From Enterococcus cecorum DSM 20682 = ATCC 43198 (GTDB lineage Bacteria; Bacillota; Bacilli; Lactobacillales; Enterococcaceae): a stretch of DNA of 64,000 nt. Of the stretch, positions 24,703 to 32,981 are shown piece after piece. The DNA is taken from contig NZ_ASWI01000003.1 in NCBI RefSeq assembly GCF_000407565.1, positions 993,501 through 1,057,500 of the forward strand, given 5' to 3'. Below the pieces are notes generated by a model. It did not search any database and was not told where the DNA came from. It saw only the letters and a list, made by a program, of their open reading frames with translations. The translations under genes and the position numbers were made by a program. The stretch's first letter is position 1; each line of letters opens with the position of its first letter.

Positions 24703-27327
24703 ATGGCGAAAAAAAGACTATATGAATGGTTAAATAGAGAGATGATAACCATTGCTTATGCAATGAATGCCCATGAAGTTCCCGAATATATAAAAACTAA
24801 TCTAAAAGATGAACTTCGTCATTACCAAGAAGAAGCGATTAGACGATTTCAATTTATGCAAGATGATAGTTTACTTGCAGGCATAAGTGATGCAGGTTTT
24901 CAAAGGAAACAATTATTGTTTAATATGGCGACAGGTTCAGGGAAAACAATGGTTATGGCGAGTTTGATGTTGTATTTATATAAAGAATTCAATTATCAGA
25001 ACTTTATTTTTCTTGTAAATACTGATGCGATTGTCAAGAAAACACATGAAAATATGTTAAATAGTAGTTCTAATAAGTATCTTTTTAATCCTAGTGGTAT
25101 TTTTATTGATGGCGAACAAATTATCATTCAAGCAATTGAAAGCTTTCCTACAGTTAAAAATAAAAATACAATCTATCTAAAGCTTACAACTATTCAAAAA
25201 ATACATGGTGAGTTGAATAAACCTAGAGAGAATGGTATTTCTTTAGAGAGTTTGGAAGAGGAAGATATTGTCATTTTAGGCGATGAAGCTCATCATTTTA
25301 ATGCTTCTACAAAGAAGGAAAAAGAAGAAGAACAATCTTGGGAAACTACTATTAACAAAATGCTATATCTGAGAACGAATAATAAACTTTTAGAATTTTC
25401 AGCGACTATTAATATGGATGACAAAAATATCTCTCAAAAATATAGCGATAAAATTATTTATAAGTATGATTTAGGCGAATTTATGAGTGATGGCTATTCC
25501 AAGAATGTATTGAGATTACAATCATCAGAAAATGATGATGAGAAAATGAAAGATGCGATACTTCTAAGTCAATATCGAAAATTGATTTCTAGAGAAAATG
25601 GGATTTCTTATTTCAAGCCAATCATCATGTTTAAATCAAGTAAAATCAAAATATCTGAACAAAAACAACAAGATTTTAATGCTATCATTGAGAATTTATC
25701 TGTTGAAAGTTTATCTAAGTATATCAATCAAAGAAAAACAACTGTATCATCGAATTCCACTCTATATAAAGTTTTTTCTTACTATTTAGAGCAAGACTTA
25801 GATAGTATTATTCGAGAAATACAAGAGGATTTTGAAGCTAGAAATATCTTAAATGCTAATGAAAAGAATATGTTGAGTGTAGATAATGCAGTGTTACTGA
25901 ATAGTTTGGAAAATATCAATAATCCTATTCGAGTTATTTTTGCTGTTGCAAAATTAAATGAAGGTTGGGATGTTCTAAATCTTTATGATATTGTCAGAAT
26001 TTCTGAAGGAGCAGGGATTACTCGAAATGCAACAGACAGTGAAGCACAATTGATTGGTAGGGGAGCAAGATATTTTCCTTTTGAATATGAGAATAAGAAA
26101 AGCTTTAAAAGAAGATTTGATAATGAAAACAATGATTTAAGAATATTAGAAACATTGCATTATCACACAATTAATGAAAAAGGCTATTTGGCTAACCTTG
26201 AAAAATCAATGAATGCTGTTAATTTAATTACTTCAAGTGATGAAACGGTCAAAATTTTATCTACAAAATTAAAACATTCTTTCAAAAATTCAAGTGTCTA
26301 TAAACAAGGGAATTTATTTGTGAATGAAAGTAGAGAAACAACTCCTGAAGATTATAGCTCTTTAGAAAAATTCACTATTACTAAAGAATGGGAAACTGAA
26401 TTTATAGGTTCAACTGTAGAAACTGATTACAAAGGAAATATTAATGATGACACTGTTATTCAAAGAGAATTTGAATATTTAACAGTTGATAAGAGATTCT
26501 TTAAAAAAGCTTTGCAAAGAAATCCATTTTTTCGTTTTGTGAACCTTAAAAAGTATCTACCTTTGCTGAAATCTAAAGATGAATTAATTGATAGTGAACA
26601 ATATTTTAATGGTGTTTCAATCAAAGTTTCCTTACCTAAAGGACAACATATAACAGATTTAACAGCTTTTGAAAAGCTAGAAATTATTGATAAGTTCTTA
26701 GCTTATTGTGAAGAAAAAATTCGCAAAAATTATCAAAAAGAAGTTGGATTGAAAGTGTTCAAACCATTAGCTATTAAGGATACATTGAGAGATTATGAAA
26801 TAGTAGTTCCTTTGTATGAAACAGGGCATGTTACTCAAAGAATTGAACTCCATCAAATGAAAGGCAAAGATTGGTTTGTTTATACAGATGCTATTATGAA
26901 CCGTTTAGAATATGCGATGGTAGAGTTGATGGGAAGTTTTATTCATGAATTAGAAGCTAAATATAAACAAGTTTATCTAATTAGGAATGATGAAAAAGCA
27001 ACTAGATACAAACTAACTGAATTTGGTGGTCCTAGAGGATTTATGCCTGATTTTATTCTTTATTTAGAAAATGAAGAGTTTGTCTACCAAGTATTTGTCG
27101 AGCCAAAGGGCGAGGATAGGGAAAAAGAAGATGCTTGGAAGCAAGAAATGTTATATGCTCTGAATGGTTCAGACATTGAAATCATAGGAGAAAATGATAA
27201 TGTTAAACTAGTTGGTGTTAAGTTTTACAACAACAAGAATAAACGAGGATTTATCAGTGATTTATCAGAAAAAATCAATGATGGGGTTATTTTAGATGGT
27301 AAGTTAGAATTATTCAATGGTGAATAG
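24703..27327 (+). CDS. res: Type III restriction enzyme, Res subunit
   Basis: The 874-residue protein is a superfamily 2 helicase-nuclease. It has Walker A MATGSGKT (about residue 76), a DEAH-type box GDEAHHF (about 194), and a motif VI-like region QLIGRGARY. The C-terminal PD-(D/E)xK nuclease has PDFILYL (Asp783) and FVEPKG (Glu800, Lys802). All catalytic residues are present, so the system should be active. With Mod it cleaves invading DNA having two inversely oriented unmodified sites. It ends immediately before a remnant of a second sortase gene. Confidence 0.93.
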   Translation: MAKKRLYEWLNREMITIAYAMNAHEVPEYIKTNLKDELRHYQEEAIRRFQFMQDDSLLAGISDAGFQRKQLLFNMATGSGKTMVMASLMLYLYKEFNYQNFIFLVNTDAIVKKTHENMLNSSSNKYLFNPSGIFIDGEQIIIQAIESFPTVKNKNTIYLKLTTIQKIHGELNKPRENGISLESLEEEDIVILGDEAHHFNASTKKEKEEEQSWETTINKMLYLRTNNKLLEFSATINMDDKNISQKYSDKIIYKYDLGEFMSDGYSKNVLRLQSSENDDEKMKDAILLSQYRKLISRENGISYFKPIIMFKSSKIKISEQKQQDFNAIIENLSVESLSKYINQRKTTVSSNSTLYKVFSYYLEQDLDSIIREIQEDFEARNILNANEKNMLSVDNAVLLNSLENINNPIRVIFAVAKLNEGWDVLNLYDIVRISEGAGITRNATDSEAQLIGRGARYFPFEYENKKSFKRRFDNENNDLRILETLHYHTINEKGYLANLEKSMNAVNLITSSDETVKILSTKLKHSFKNSSVYKQGNLFVNESRETTPEDYSSLEKFTITKEWETEFIGSTVETDYKGNINDDTVIQREFEYLTVDKRFFKKALQRNPFFRFVNLKKYLPLLKSKDELIDSEQYFNGVSIKVSLPKGQHITDLTAFEKLEIIDKFLAYCEEKIRKNYQKEVGLKVFKPLAIKDTLRDYEIVVPLYETGHVTQRIELHQMKGKDWFVYTDAIMNRLEYAMVELMGSFIHELEAKYKQVYLIRNDEKATRYKLTEFGGPRGFMPDFILYLENEEFVYQVFVEPKGEDREKEDAWKQEMLYALNGSDIEIIGENDNVKLVGVKFYNNKNKRGFISDLSEKINDGVILDGKLELFNGE

Positions 27328-27333
27328 ATAGCC

Positions 27334-27400
27334 ATAATGATATTACTAAACCACTTGAAAATTGGTAGTTATTAGAGCAGTATTATCAGATAATAAGTAA
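27334..27400 (+). pseudogene. Remnant of a second sortase 3' end
   Basis: These 67 bases align with the end of the sortase gene (22638-22706): about 52 of 69 positions match by hand, with an uninterrupted 17-base core GTAGTTATTAGAGCAGT and a stop codon at the same place. It encodes VVIRAVLSDNK against VVIRAVLTDIN. It begins 6 bases after the res stop codon, so the type III cassette lies between two related sortase tails. Confidence 0.75.
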
Positions 27401-27431
27401 AAAAGAGCTGTTGATTCAGCTCTTTTTTTTA
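27399..27431. terminator. Bidirectional terminator between converging operons
   Basis: AAAAAAGAGCTG and CAGCTCTTTTTTTT arms with a 6-base loop. Confidence 0.85.
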
Positions 27432-27434
27432 TAA

Positions 27435-28340
27435 TTATTGTATATCTTGTTTTATGAGATACTTTTTTATTTCTTTAAGTTCTGTTTCTTCTTTAGTTAA
27501 ATCTGCTCTAACTATTTTTTTTATTTCTGTAAACAAACTTAAAACATTATCAGTTGCATTAAAGGCATGAAAAAAGTTCCCATCAAAATTATAATAAACT
27601 ATACCTTCTTGATTAGTAAGTTCTGGTCGCTTTAATAACTTTTCTTTGATTTCATTATAATTAATTTTCAAATCATCTTTGATAAATAATAAAAATTCAT
27701 AGTAAATTTTAATTGTGCAGTAAATAAAATCAGCAATTGTATAAACATAGGAAATATGGGGTGTATGACCAAAATTAGATAGAATTTTTTCTCGAATCTC
27801 AATCATCTCCTTTTCAACAGAACCGTTTTTTTTGAAATGTGGCTTATTTAGAATGTCATCTAAGTTAAAACCTGCTTTATTTATTTCATTAATTTCAATG
27901 GGTATGTGTCCATGCTGTGAATAGTTTCTAAGTTGTAATAAAAATTTATATGAAAAATTTTTATCGTATATTGGACTAGAGACTCTTGACCTAAAAGTGT
28001 CAAATAATTCCTTTCCTAAAATAGTTTTTAGATATATATCCACAGAATCAGACAAAGATTTACCCGATGAAATAAGATTTATAGTAAAAGTATTAATTAA
28101 AGTAAAAAGTTCATCTTCTTTTAAAGTTTTTAGTTTATATATTACAGTATCATTGATATTTATTGTAAAATTTTCTAAAAGTAGACTATAATTTGCTTTA
28201 AAGATTTTATATAGTTCGGAAAGCTCAATGAAAAATCTAGTCATTTCAACATAAGATTCAAATAATTTCTGTTCGTCATCAGATATCTCAGGTAAGTTTA
28301 TATCTAAATTTGATATATAGTAAAACCTATCCTTATTCAT
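27435..28340 (-). CDS. HEPN-motif protein (possible RNase effector)
   Basis: The 301-residue, mostly helical protein carries LRNYSQHGH (Arg138, Asn139, His143), which fits the R-[NDH]-x3-H signature of HEPN ribonuclease domains. The surrounding helices (KFLLQLRNY...) also fit. HEPN proteins are common toxins or effectors in anti-phage, toxin-antitoxin and CRISPR systems. It forms a minus-strand unit with the 260-aa gene: an upstream ATG at 28358 overlaps that gene's stop (TAATG), while the ATG at 28340 has AGGAGT at good spacing and is preferred. Position beside a type III R-M suggests a defence role (inference). Confidence 0.6.
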   Translation of the reverse strand: MNKDRFYYISNLDINLPEISDDEQKLFESYVEMTRFFIELSELYKIFKANYSLLLENFTININDTVIYKLKTLKEDELFTLINTFTINLISSGKSLSDSVDIYLKTILGKELFDTFRSRVSSPIYDKNFSYKFLLQLRNYSQHGHIPIEINEINKAGFNLDDILNKPHFKKNGSVEKEMIEIREKILSNFGHTPHISYVYTIADFIYCTIKIYYEFLLFIKDDLKINYNEIKEKLLKRPELTNQEGIVYYNFDGNFFHAFNATDNVLSLFTEIKKIVRADLTKEETELKEIKKYLIKQDIQ

Positions 28341-28357
28341 AAGATTACTCCTATTCA

Positions 28358-29140
28358 TTAAATATTTTTGAAATTGTCATTTGTCAATTTATTGATTTTA
28401 AAGTAATTTTGAAAATGTTTTTCAGTAAATTTAGTATTTAATATAAGTGCTAAAGTTTCGCTTTTGCTTGACACAAAACATCTTCGATTTACATCACAAT
28501 ACTTAATAAAATAGTGTTTAAAAATACTGTTTACAAACATTCCTCTTCCGCCTTCAGCAGTTGTGAAGAAAAATGGAGCTAATTCAGTTATCTTATTAAA
28601 TATTTCTAAATCAGTGTATAATCCAGTGTTTTCTTTTTCAAAAGCAAGCATATCTCGATAAGATAAATCTTTGCAATTATAATTTAGTAGATTATCACTT
28701 AACTCTGCTAAATGCTCTTTATTAGCGATTAATTCTTGATGTGTCATATTTAATAAATCACTGCTTTTAAAGTAGTCGAAAATAATATTATCAACTAAAT
28801 CAGTCTTTAATACATTTTTAAATTCTTTTTTGTCTTTATTTGCTTTTAAATATTCATTCAGATTCGCTAAATATAGTTTAAAGACAAGATTAACTCTTGC
28901 TTCTAAATGTATTCCGCTTTGCACTTTTTCCCTTTTTTTATTTGTTTCTGTTGCTCTTTGTTCAGCCTTGTCAATAAATTCTTTTGTTTTTTTATTGATA
29001 GATTCCAAATCTTTTTCATCTGAAGAATTGTCTATTAAGACCCATTTATCGCTAGTATTACCGATTTTTCTTTTAAACTTGTATTCAATCTTGTTGATAA
29101 AAATTGATTTATATTCAAATTGTTCTGTTGCTTTAGTCAT
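28358..29140 (-). CDS. Hypothetical partner of the HEPN protein
   Basis: The 260-residue soluble protein has a small beta-rich start (residues 1-40: EYKSIFINKIEYKFKRKIG), a charged coiled-coil-like part (40-75) and a helical remainder. No enzyme motif is recognised. It is directly upstream of, and overlaps, the HEPN-motif gene, so the two products are made together, as in two-component effector/antidote or sensor/effector systems. RBS AAAGGAC. Which partner senses and which acts cannot be read from the sequence. Confidence 0.5.
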   Translation of the reverse strand: MTKATEQFEYKSIFINKIEYKFKRKIGNTSDKWVLIDNSSDEKDLESINKKTKEFIDKAEQRATETNKKREKVQSGIHLEARVNLVFKLYLANLNEYLKANKDKKEFKNVLKTDLVDNIIFDYFKSSDLLNMTHQELIANKEHLAELSDNLLNYNCKDLSYRDMLAFEKENTGLYTDLEIFNKITELAPFFFTTAEGGRGMFVNSIFKHYFIKYCDVNRRCFVSSKSETLALILNTKFTEKHFQNYFKINKLTNDNFKNI

Positions 29141-29228
29141 ATTTGAAGTCCTTTCTATTTTTTTGATAATACTTACTGAATAAGTTTATTAGCTATTGCT
29201 TTTGACCAATTTTCACCTATTATATTTA

Positions 29229-29633
29229 TCAATGCTTTTTTTCTTTAAATCTAACATTTTTAGAAGTGATATCACTACATTTTTCTAATTTATCAGTAAT
29301 CTCATTTATATAATTTTCTGCATCATCTTCAGTTATCAAGTCAACAACTATCGCTAAATACAGCAAAAGGGGAGTACATTGTATATCGTTTATTAATTTA
29401 GTTAAATCTATAGAACCATTATCTTTTGCTTTGTGCCACAATGTTTTGCTAAAAATCCAGTCAATTGCATGTTCTTTTTGTGATATATAGTCAATTTTGG
29501 GTATTTCTTCATTATATAATTTTGTAAATCTTTGCTTTTGTTTATAAGATTCAGATTCTTTTAAATCTGAATTTAGCAAATAAGTTATAGCTTTTTTTAT
29601 ATTATCATCATTTAATAAATCTAACATTTTCAT
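29229..29633 (-). CDS. Hypothetical protein, 134 aa
   Basis: This helical, charged protein starts MKMLDLLNDDNIKK at 29633 behind AGGAG (a longer frame to 29693 lacks an RBS). It contains WIFSKTLWHKAKDNG and a hydrophobic stretch TPLLLYLAIVVDL, and is not otherwise recognised. It has its own promoter (29665-29693) and precedes the 260-aa/HEPN pair by about 90 bases. It may be a third component of that unit or an independent gene. Confidence 0.5.
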   Translation of the reverse strand: MKMLDLLNDDNIKKAITYLLNSDLKESESYKQKQRFTKLYNEEIPKIDYISQKEHAIDWIFSKTLWHKAKDNGSIDLTKLINDIQCTPLLLYLAIVVDLITEDDAENYINEITDKLEKCSDITSKNVRFKEKKH

Positions 29634-29664
29634 TAATGTAGCTCCTATAATTTTAATTACTTCT

Positions 29665-29693
29665 AATATACACCATCTAATGCAAATAATCAA
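29665..29693 (-). promoter_or_regulatory. Promoter of the 134-aa gene
   Basis: On the minus strand TTGATT (29688-29693) and TATATT (29665-29670) are separated by 17 bases. Confidence 0.65.
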
Positions 29694-29714
29694 TTTTTAT
29701 ATCTAATAAAATAC

Positions 29715-29740
29715 AAAAAAAGACTGTAAAAACAGTCTTT
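29715..29740 (-). terminator. Terminator after the 277-aa gene
   Basis: AAAGACTG and CAGTCTTT arms with an AAAAA-type loop; the minus-strand T-run follows (TTTTTTTG). Confidence 0.75.
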
Positions 29741-30572
29741 AAATGATTAATGATTTTAAATATTGAGGGTCAGAGCTAATTAATAAGAAAGTATCGCTTA
29801 ACTTATTGTCATATTTGATACACAGATATCCTTCATTTCTAACCAATTTTACCTCTTTTGCATTGCTGATTTGAGCAAATGTTGCAAGCATTGTTTTTAA
29901 ATCATCTTGATTAGTTAAAACTAATTTAGTTGTTGTTTCTAAATGATTCATAATCCAACTATATACTGCACTGGATACAGTTTCGACTGCATTACTATTA
30001 TTTTCTTTATACATAAGTTCTGTTTGTTCATCAGAAAGCTTAAAATCTGGGATTATATTATCTAATGCTTCTAATAATTTACATTCAAAGTGTATATATT
30101 TATTATTAGTTAAATAAATGATTTCAAAATCAATATCTATGTTGTATTTAGTTTTTAAATATTTTGTGTTTATAGTAATAGCTTCAGATAAATTTTTGAT
30201 GAATAAATCTTTATCTAATGTAGTACTATTACTAGTTGTTGTAGTACTGTTAGTAATATTAGTATTTAAAAAGCTTTGATAGTCTTTAAATATCTGCATT
30301 GCTTTTGCTTTAGCAAGTTCTTTTATTAAATTATCTAAATACTGATTATTTTGAGTAGCTCTTTGTTTGCAGATTCTAACTACATCGGCTTTTGAATAAT
30401 CCTTAAATTCATAGTCTAACTTATCATAAGTAACTATTAATTCTGTAACATTGCTACTTTGTTTAATTCTGAAGGGTACTTTTGTTGCTTGCTTAAATAT
30501 CATATCGAGATAATAAACATATGTCTTAACTATTTCTTCATTACTTTTCTTTAATCTACCATCAATTTTCAT
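29739..30572 (-). CDS. Hypothetical protein, 277 aa
   Basis: The soluble protein has a basic, helical N-terminal half, a Thr/Ser/Asn linker near residue 110 (NTNITNSTTTTSNSTT) and a second domain (120-277), so it seems to have two parts. No catalytic motif is recognised. It is transcribed leftward from a promoter with the variant operator (30628-30668), with an AAAGGAG RBS. The long leader carries the TATTGTATCTAATTAAATA box also seen before other genes of the element. Confidence 0.55.
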   Translation of the reverse strand: MKIDGRLKKSNEEIVKTYVYYLDMIFKQATKVPFRIKQSSNVTELIVTYDKLDYEFKDYSKADVVRICKQRATQNNQYLDNLIKELAKAKAMQIFKDYQSFLNTNITNSTTTTSNSTTLDKDLFIKNLSEAITINTKYLKTKYNIDIDFEIIYLTNNKYIHFECKLLEALDNIIPDFKLSDEQTELMYKENNSNAVETVSSAVYSWIMNHLETTTKLVLTNQDDLKTMLATFAQISNAKEVKLVRNEGYLCIKYDNKLSDTFLLISSDPQYLKSLII

Positions 30573-30593
30573 GATATATCCACTCCTTTTTTA

Positions 30594-30668
30594 TATTTAA
30601 TTAGATACAATAATTATCTATACTTAATTATTAGCATCTAACAAGTCTATAGTCAATTTTAAGTATCT
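30594..30668 (-). promoter_or_regulatory. Promoter with variant operator plus leader box
   Basis: GATACTTAAAATTGACTA (30651-30668, minus strand) covers the -35; TAATAA (30628-30633) follows after 17 bases. The leader box lies at 30594-30612. Confidence 0.65.
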
Positions 30669-30682
30669 TTCTATAAATTAGT

Positions 30683-31230
30683 ATCTAAGAGTTAGCAATG
30701 TACTACATAAATTAATCATTATCAATGTAAGCTAAATACTGATATATCAACAATATCTTTACTTTAATTGCTTCTTACCCCCCCCTATATATAATATAAA
30801 TATTACTTTAGGGGGGGTATAAAAGGTTATCATTGATATATCAAGCTTTAAAGCACTTATTTTTCTAAAATTAATGATTGAGTATTAGCAAGCTCTGCTT
30901 GCTTACTTATATAGATGTTTAAATTTAGTCAAATGTGTAAAATTTGCTCTCTATTTAAAACTTTAAAAAAGACTGATATATCAATACTTATTAATTGTTT
31001 ATCATTAGATATTTACATTATTTGAGATAAAAAACACCTTAAATCGAATAGTTAGTGTAGAATTACCCATAAAAAATTTTTAATTGAATCTGTGAGGTGT
31101 TTTTTCAAAAATAGATGCTTAAAACCTTGATATAACAATAATCTTTCTTTTTTGTCAACATGATAAAAACCCCTATAAAATCAAGGCTTTTAAAAGGTCA
31201 TTTTTTAAGTGTGTTTTGTCATAAATTTTT
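30683..31230 (+). repeat. Long direct repeat, copy 2
   Basis: This matches copy 1 (11461-12009) along its whole length with scattered substitutions. It keeps the C-rich/G-rich pair (C8 at 30778-30785, G7 at 30811-30817), the AGCAAGC-TCT-GCTTGCT hairpin (30887-30903, loop inverted relative to AGA in copy 1), the AAAAAACACCT and AAAACCTTGAT pairs, and three TGATATATCA palindromes (30740, 30834, 30974). It fills the gap between the 277-aa gene and the int operon. No gene lies in 30573-31329. Confidence 0.8.
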
Positions 31231-31329
31231 AGAAAAGCAAAACATTAAATATTGTACTTGATTAGATATAATATTTATGTTATGGTCCAGTTATCAAAAA
31301 TACAAAACATATAGAAAGAGTTGATAAAT

Positions 31330-31698
31330 ATGGATTTTAAAGACCTAAAAACTAAAATTAGAAGAGAATGTAATGCAGAAATCTATGATAATAAGCTTTT
31401 AAAAGCAATCGCAACTAAAGTCAAATCATCAGATATTATAATTAGTGCATTTGATTGTTGTGATAATGATAATAATTTATGTTTAGTAGTTGTTACTAAA
31501 TCTAAAATGATAATTGCAACTAATCAATTTTTTAAATCAGCTAAAATTAGTATGATTAGCTTAAACAACATCACTGACATTAAGCTAAAAAAAGGATTAT
31601 TTAAACAATCATTGATTGTATCAAATATCAGAAAAGATAGAGTGTTTTATAAAATATCTCAAAAAGCACAGCTAAATAGCTTAATTAGTATGATTTGA
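31330..31698 (+). CDS. PH-like domain protein
   Basis: The 122-residue protein has a helical start and then a beta-rich segment LCLVVVTKSKMIIATNQFF, SMISLNNITDIKLKKGLF, ending with a helix. This pattern matches bacterial PH-like (YokE/bPH) domains. Such genes often sit beside integrases in Gram-positive prophages and islands; their role is not established. It is 12 bases upstream of int and co-transcribed. The start at 31330 is chosen because the TTG at 31321 abuts the RBS. Confidence 0.65.
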   Translation: MDFKDLKTKIRRECNAEIYDNKLLKAIATKVKSSDIIISAFDCCDNDNNLCLVVVTKSKMIIATNQFFKSAKISMISLNNITDIKLKKGLFKQSLIVSNIRKDRVFYKISQKAQLNSLISMI

Positions 31699-31710
31699 GG
31701 TGATTTTAAA

Positions 31711-32883
31711 ATGGCAACCTTTAAAGATTATAAACTTAAAAATGGTGAAAAAAAGTGGCTTTTTAAAACTTATCTGGGCAAAGATTTAAATGGTAAAACA
31801 GTACAAACAACAAAAAGAGGATTTAATACAATAACAGATGCTAAAAAAGCAGAACTACAATTACAAATTGATTTTTTAGAAAAATTAGAAAAAGAAAAAA
31901 TTGAAAGAAAAAAAAGAAAAGCTAATTTTAAAGATATTTATCTAAAATGGTTTGAGCAGTACAAAAATACAGTTAAACAATCAACATTAGCTAAAACACA
32001 ACAAATTTTTAAAAATCATGTTTTAAAAGATTTTGGACATTTAGATATTAATGATATAAAAATAGACTATGCACAATCAGTTTTAAATGAATGGTACAAT
32101 CATAGTCAATCTAAATATAAAGAGTATTATAATTATGCTGTAAAAATAATTGATTATGCAATACATTTAGAATTAGTTGATACAAATACAAATGTTTTAA
32201 AAAAACTGATTATACCAAGAAAGAGGGAACAAATTGAAAATGAAGAAAAGAAAAAATTTTACTCAAAAGAAGAATTACTGATATTTTTAGAAACATTGAG
32301 GAGTTTAGAGAATCAAAAAGCTTATACTTTATTTTATTTACTAGCATTTTCGGGGATGAGAAAAGGCGAAGCATTGGCTTTGAACTGGCAAGATATAGAT
32401 TTTAAAAATAAAAATTTAACTATAAAAAAGGCACTGACAAGAGGTTTAGACTCTAAATTATATATCGATACCCCTAAAAATAAACAAAGTTTTAGAACGA
32501 TTAGTTTAGATAACACAACAATTAAAGTTCTTAAAGAGTGGAAAATAAATCAAAAAATAGAACTTGAATCTGATGGATTTATTGTAAAAAATAATCAATT
32601 AATATTTAGTAATAGTAACAATACATTGATGAATCCGCAAGTTACAAGAAAATTTATTTTACAAGTATTAAATAAAAATAAAGAGTTAAAATATATCACA
32701 ACTCATGGATTCAGACACACACACTGCAGTTTATTGTTTGAAGCTGGTGCAAGCATAAAAGAGGTGCAGGAGAGGTTAGGTCACTCTGATGTGCATACAA
32801 CACTTGATATTTATGCTCATGTTTCTAAACAAATTAAAGCAGAAACAGCAAACAAATTTGCAGATTATGTTTTAAAAAAATAA
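31711..32883 (+). CDS. int: Tyrosine integrase of the element
   Basis: The 390-residue protein is a Tn916/lambda-type integrase. It has an N-terminal arm-binding domain (residues 1-60, FKDYKLKNGEKKWLFKTY), a SAM-like core-binding domain (70-170), and a catalytic domain with Arg217 (SGMRKGEAL), His332 and Arg335 (THGFRHTH), His358 (LGHSD) and Tyr368 (LDIYAHVS). All catalytic residues are present. It ends about 100 bases from attR inside ssrA and should mediate site-specific integration and excision there. No separate excisionase is recognised nearby. Confidence 0.95.
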   Translation: MATFKDYKLKNGEKKWLFKTYLGKDLNGKTVQTTKRGFNTITDAKKAELQLQIDFLEKLEKEKIERKKRKANFKDIYLKWFEQYKNTVKQSTLAKTQQIFKNHVLKDFGHLDINDIKIDYAQSVLNEWYNHSQSKYKEYYNYAVKIIDYAIHLELVDTNTNVLKKLIIPRKREQIENEEKKKFYSKEELLIFLETLRSLENQKAYTLFYLLAFSGMRKGEALALNWQDIDFKNKNLTIKKALTRGLDSKLYIDTPKNKQSFRTISLDNTTIKVLKEWKINQKIELESDGFIVKNNQLIFSNSNNTLMNPQVTRKFILQVLNKNKELKYITTHGFRHTHCSLLFEAGASIKEVQERLGHSDVHTTLDIYAHVSKQIKAETANKFADYVLKK

Positions 32884-32890
32884 AAAATTT

Positions 32891-32913
32891 TGTGTCATTA
32901 TTGTGTCATTTTA
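32891..32913 (+). promoter_or_regulatory. Putative integrase arm-type sites, right
   Basis: Two TGTGTCATT-type motifs (32891, 32902) are in tandem, matching 8186-8197 at the left end. Confidence 0.5.
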
Positions 32914-32920
32914 CAAAAAA

Positions 32921-32978
32921 AGATGCTTAAAAACTTATAAATGCTGTCGCATCAAGCTTTTAAGACACCTTTTTTTTA
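32921..32978. terminator. Bidirectional terminator supplied by the element
   Basis: CTTAAAAACTT (32926-32936) and AAGCTTTTAAG (32954-32964) flank a small ATGC/GCAT hairpin. T-runs on both strands serve int (plus) and ssrA (minus). Confidence 0.65.
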
Positions 32979-32981
32979 AAG

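Noticed and set aside
27997-28191. Plus-strand ORF opposite the HEPN gene
   Set aside because: It has no RBS and is antisense to a better supported gene.
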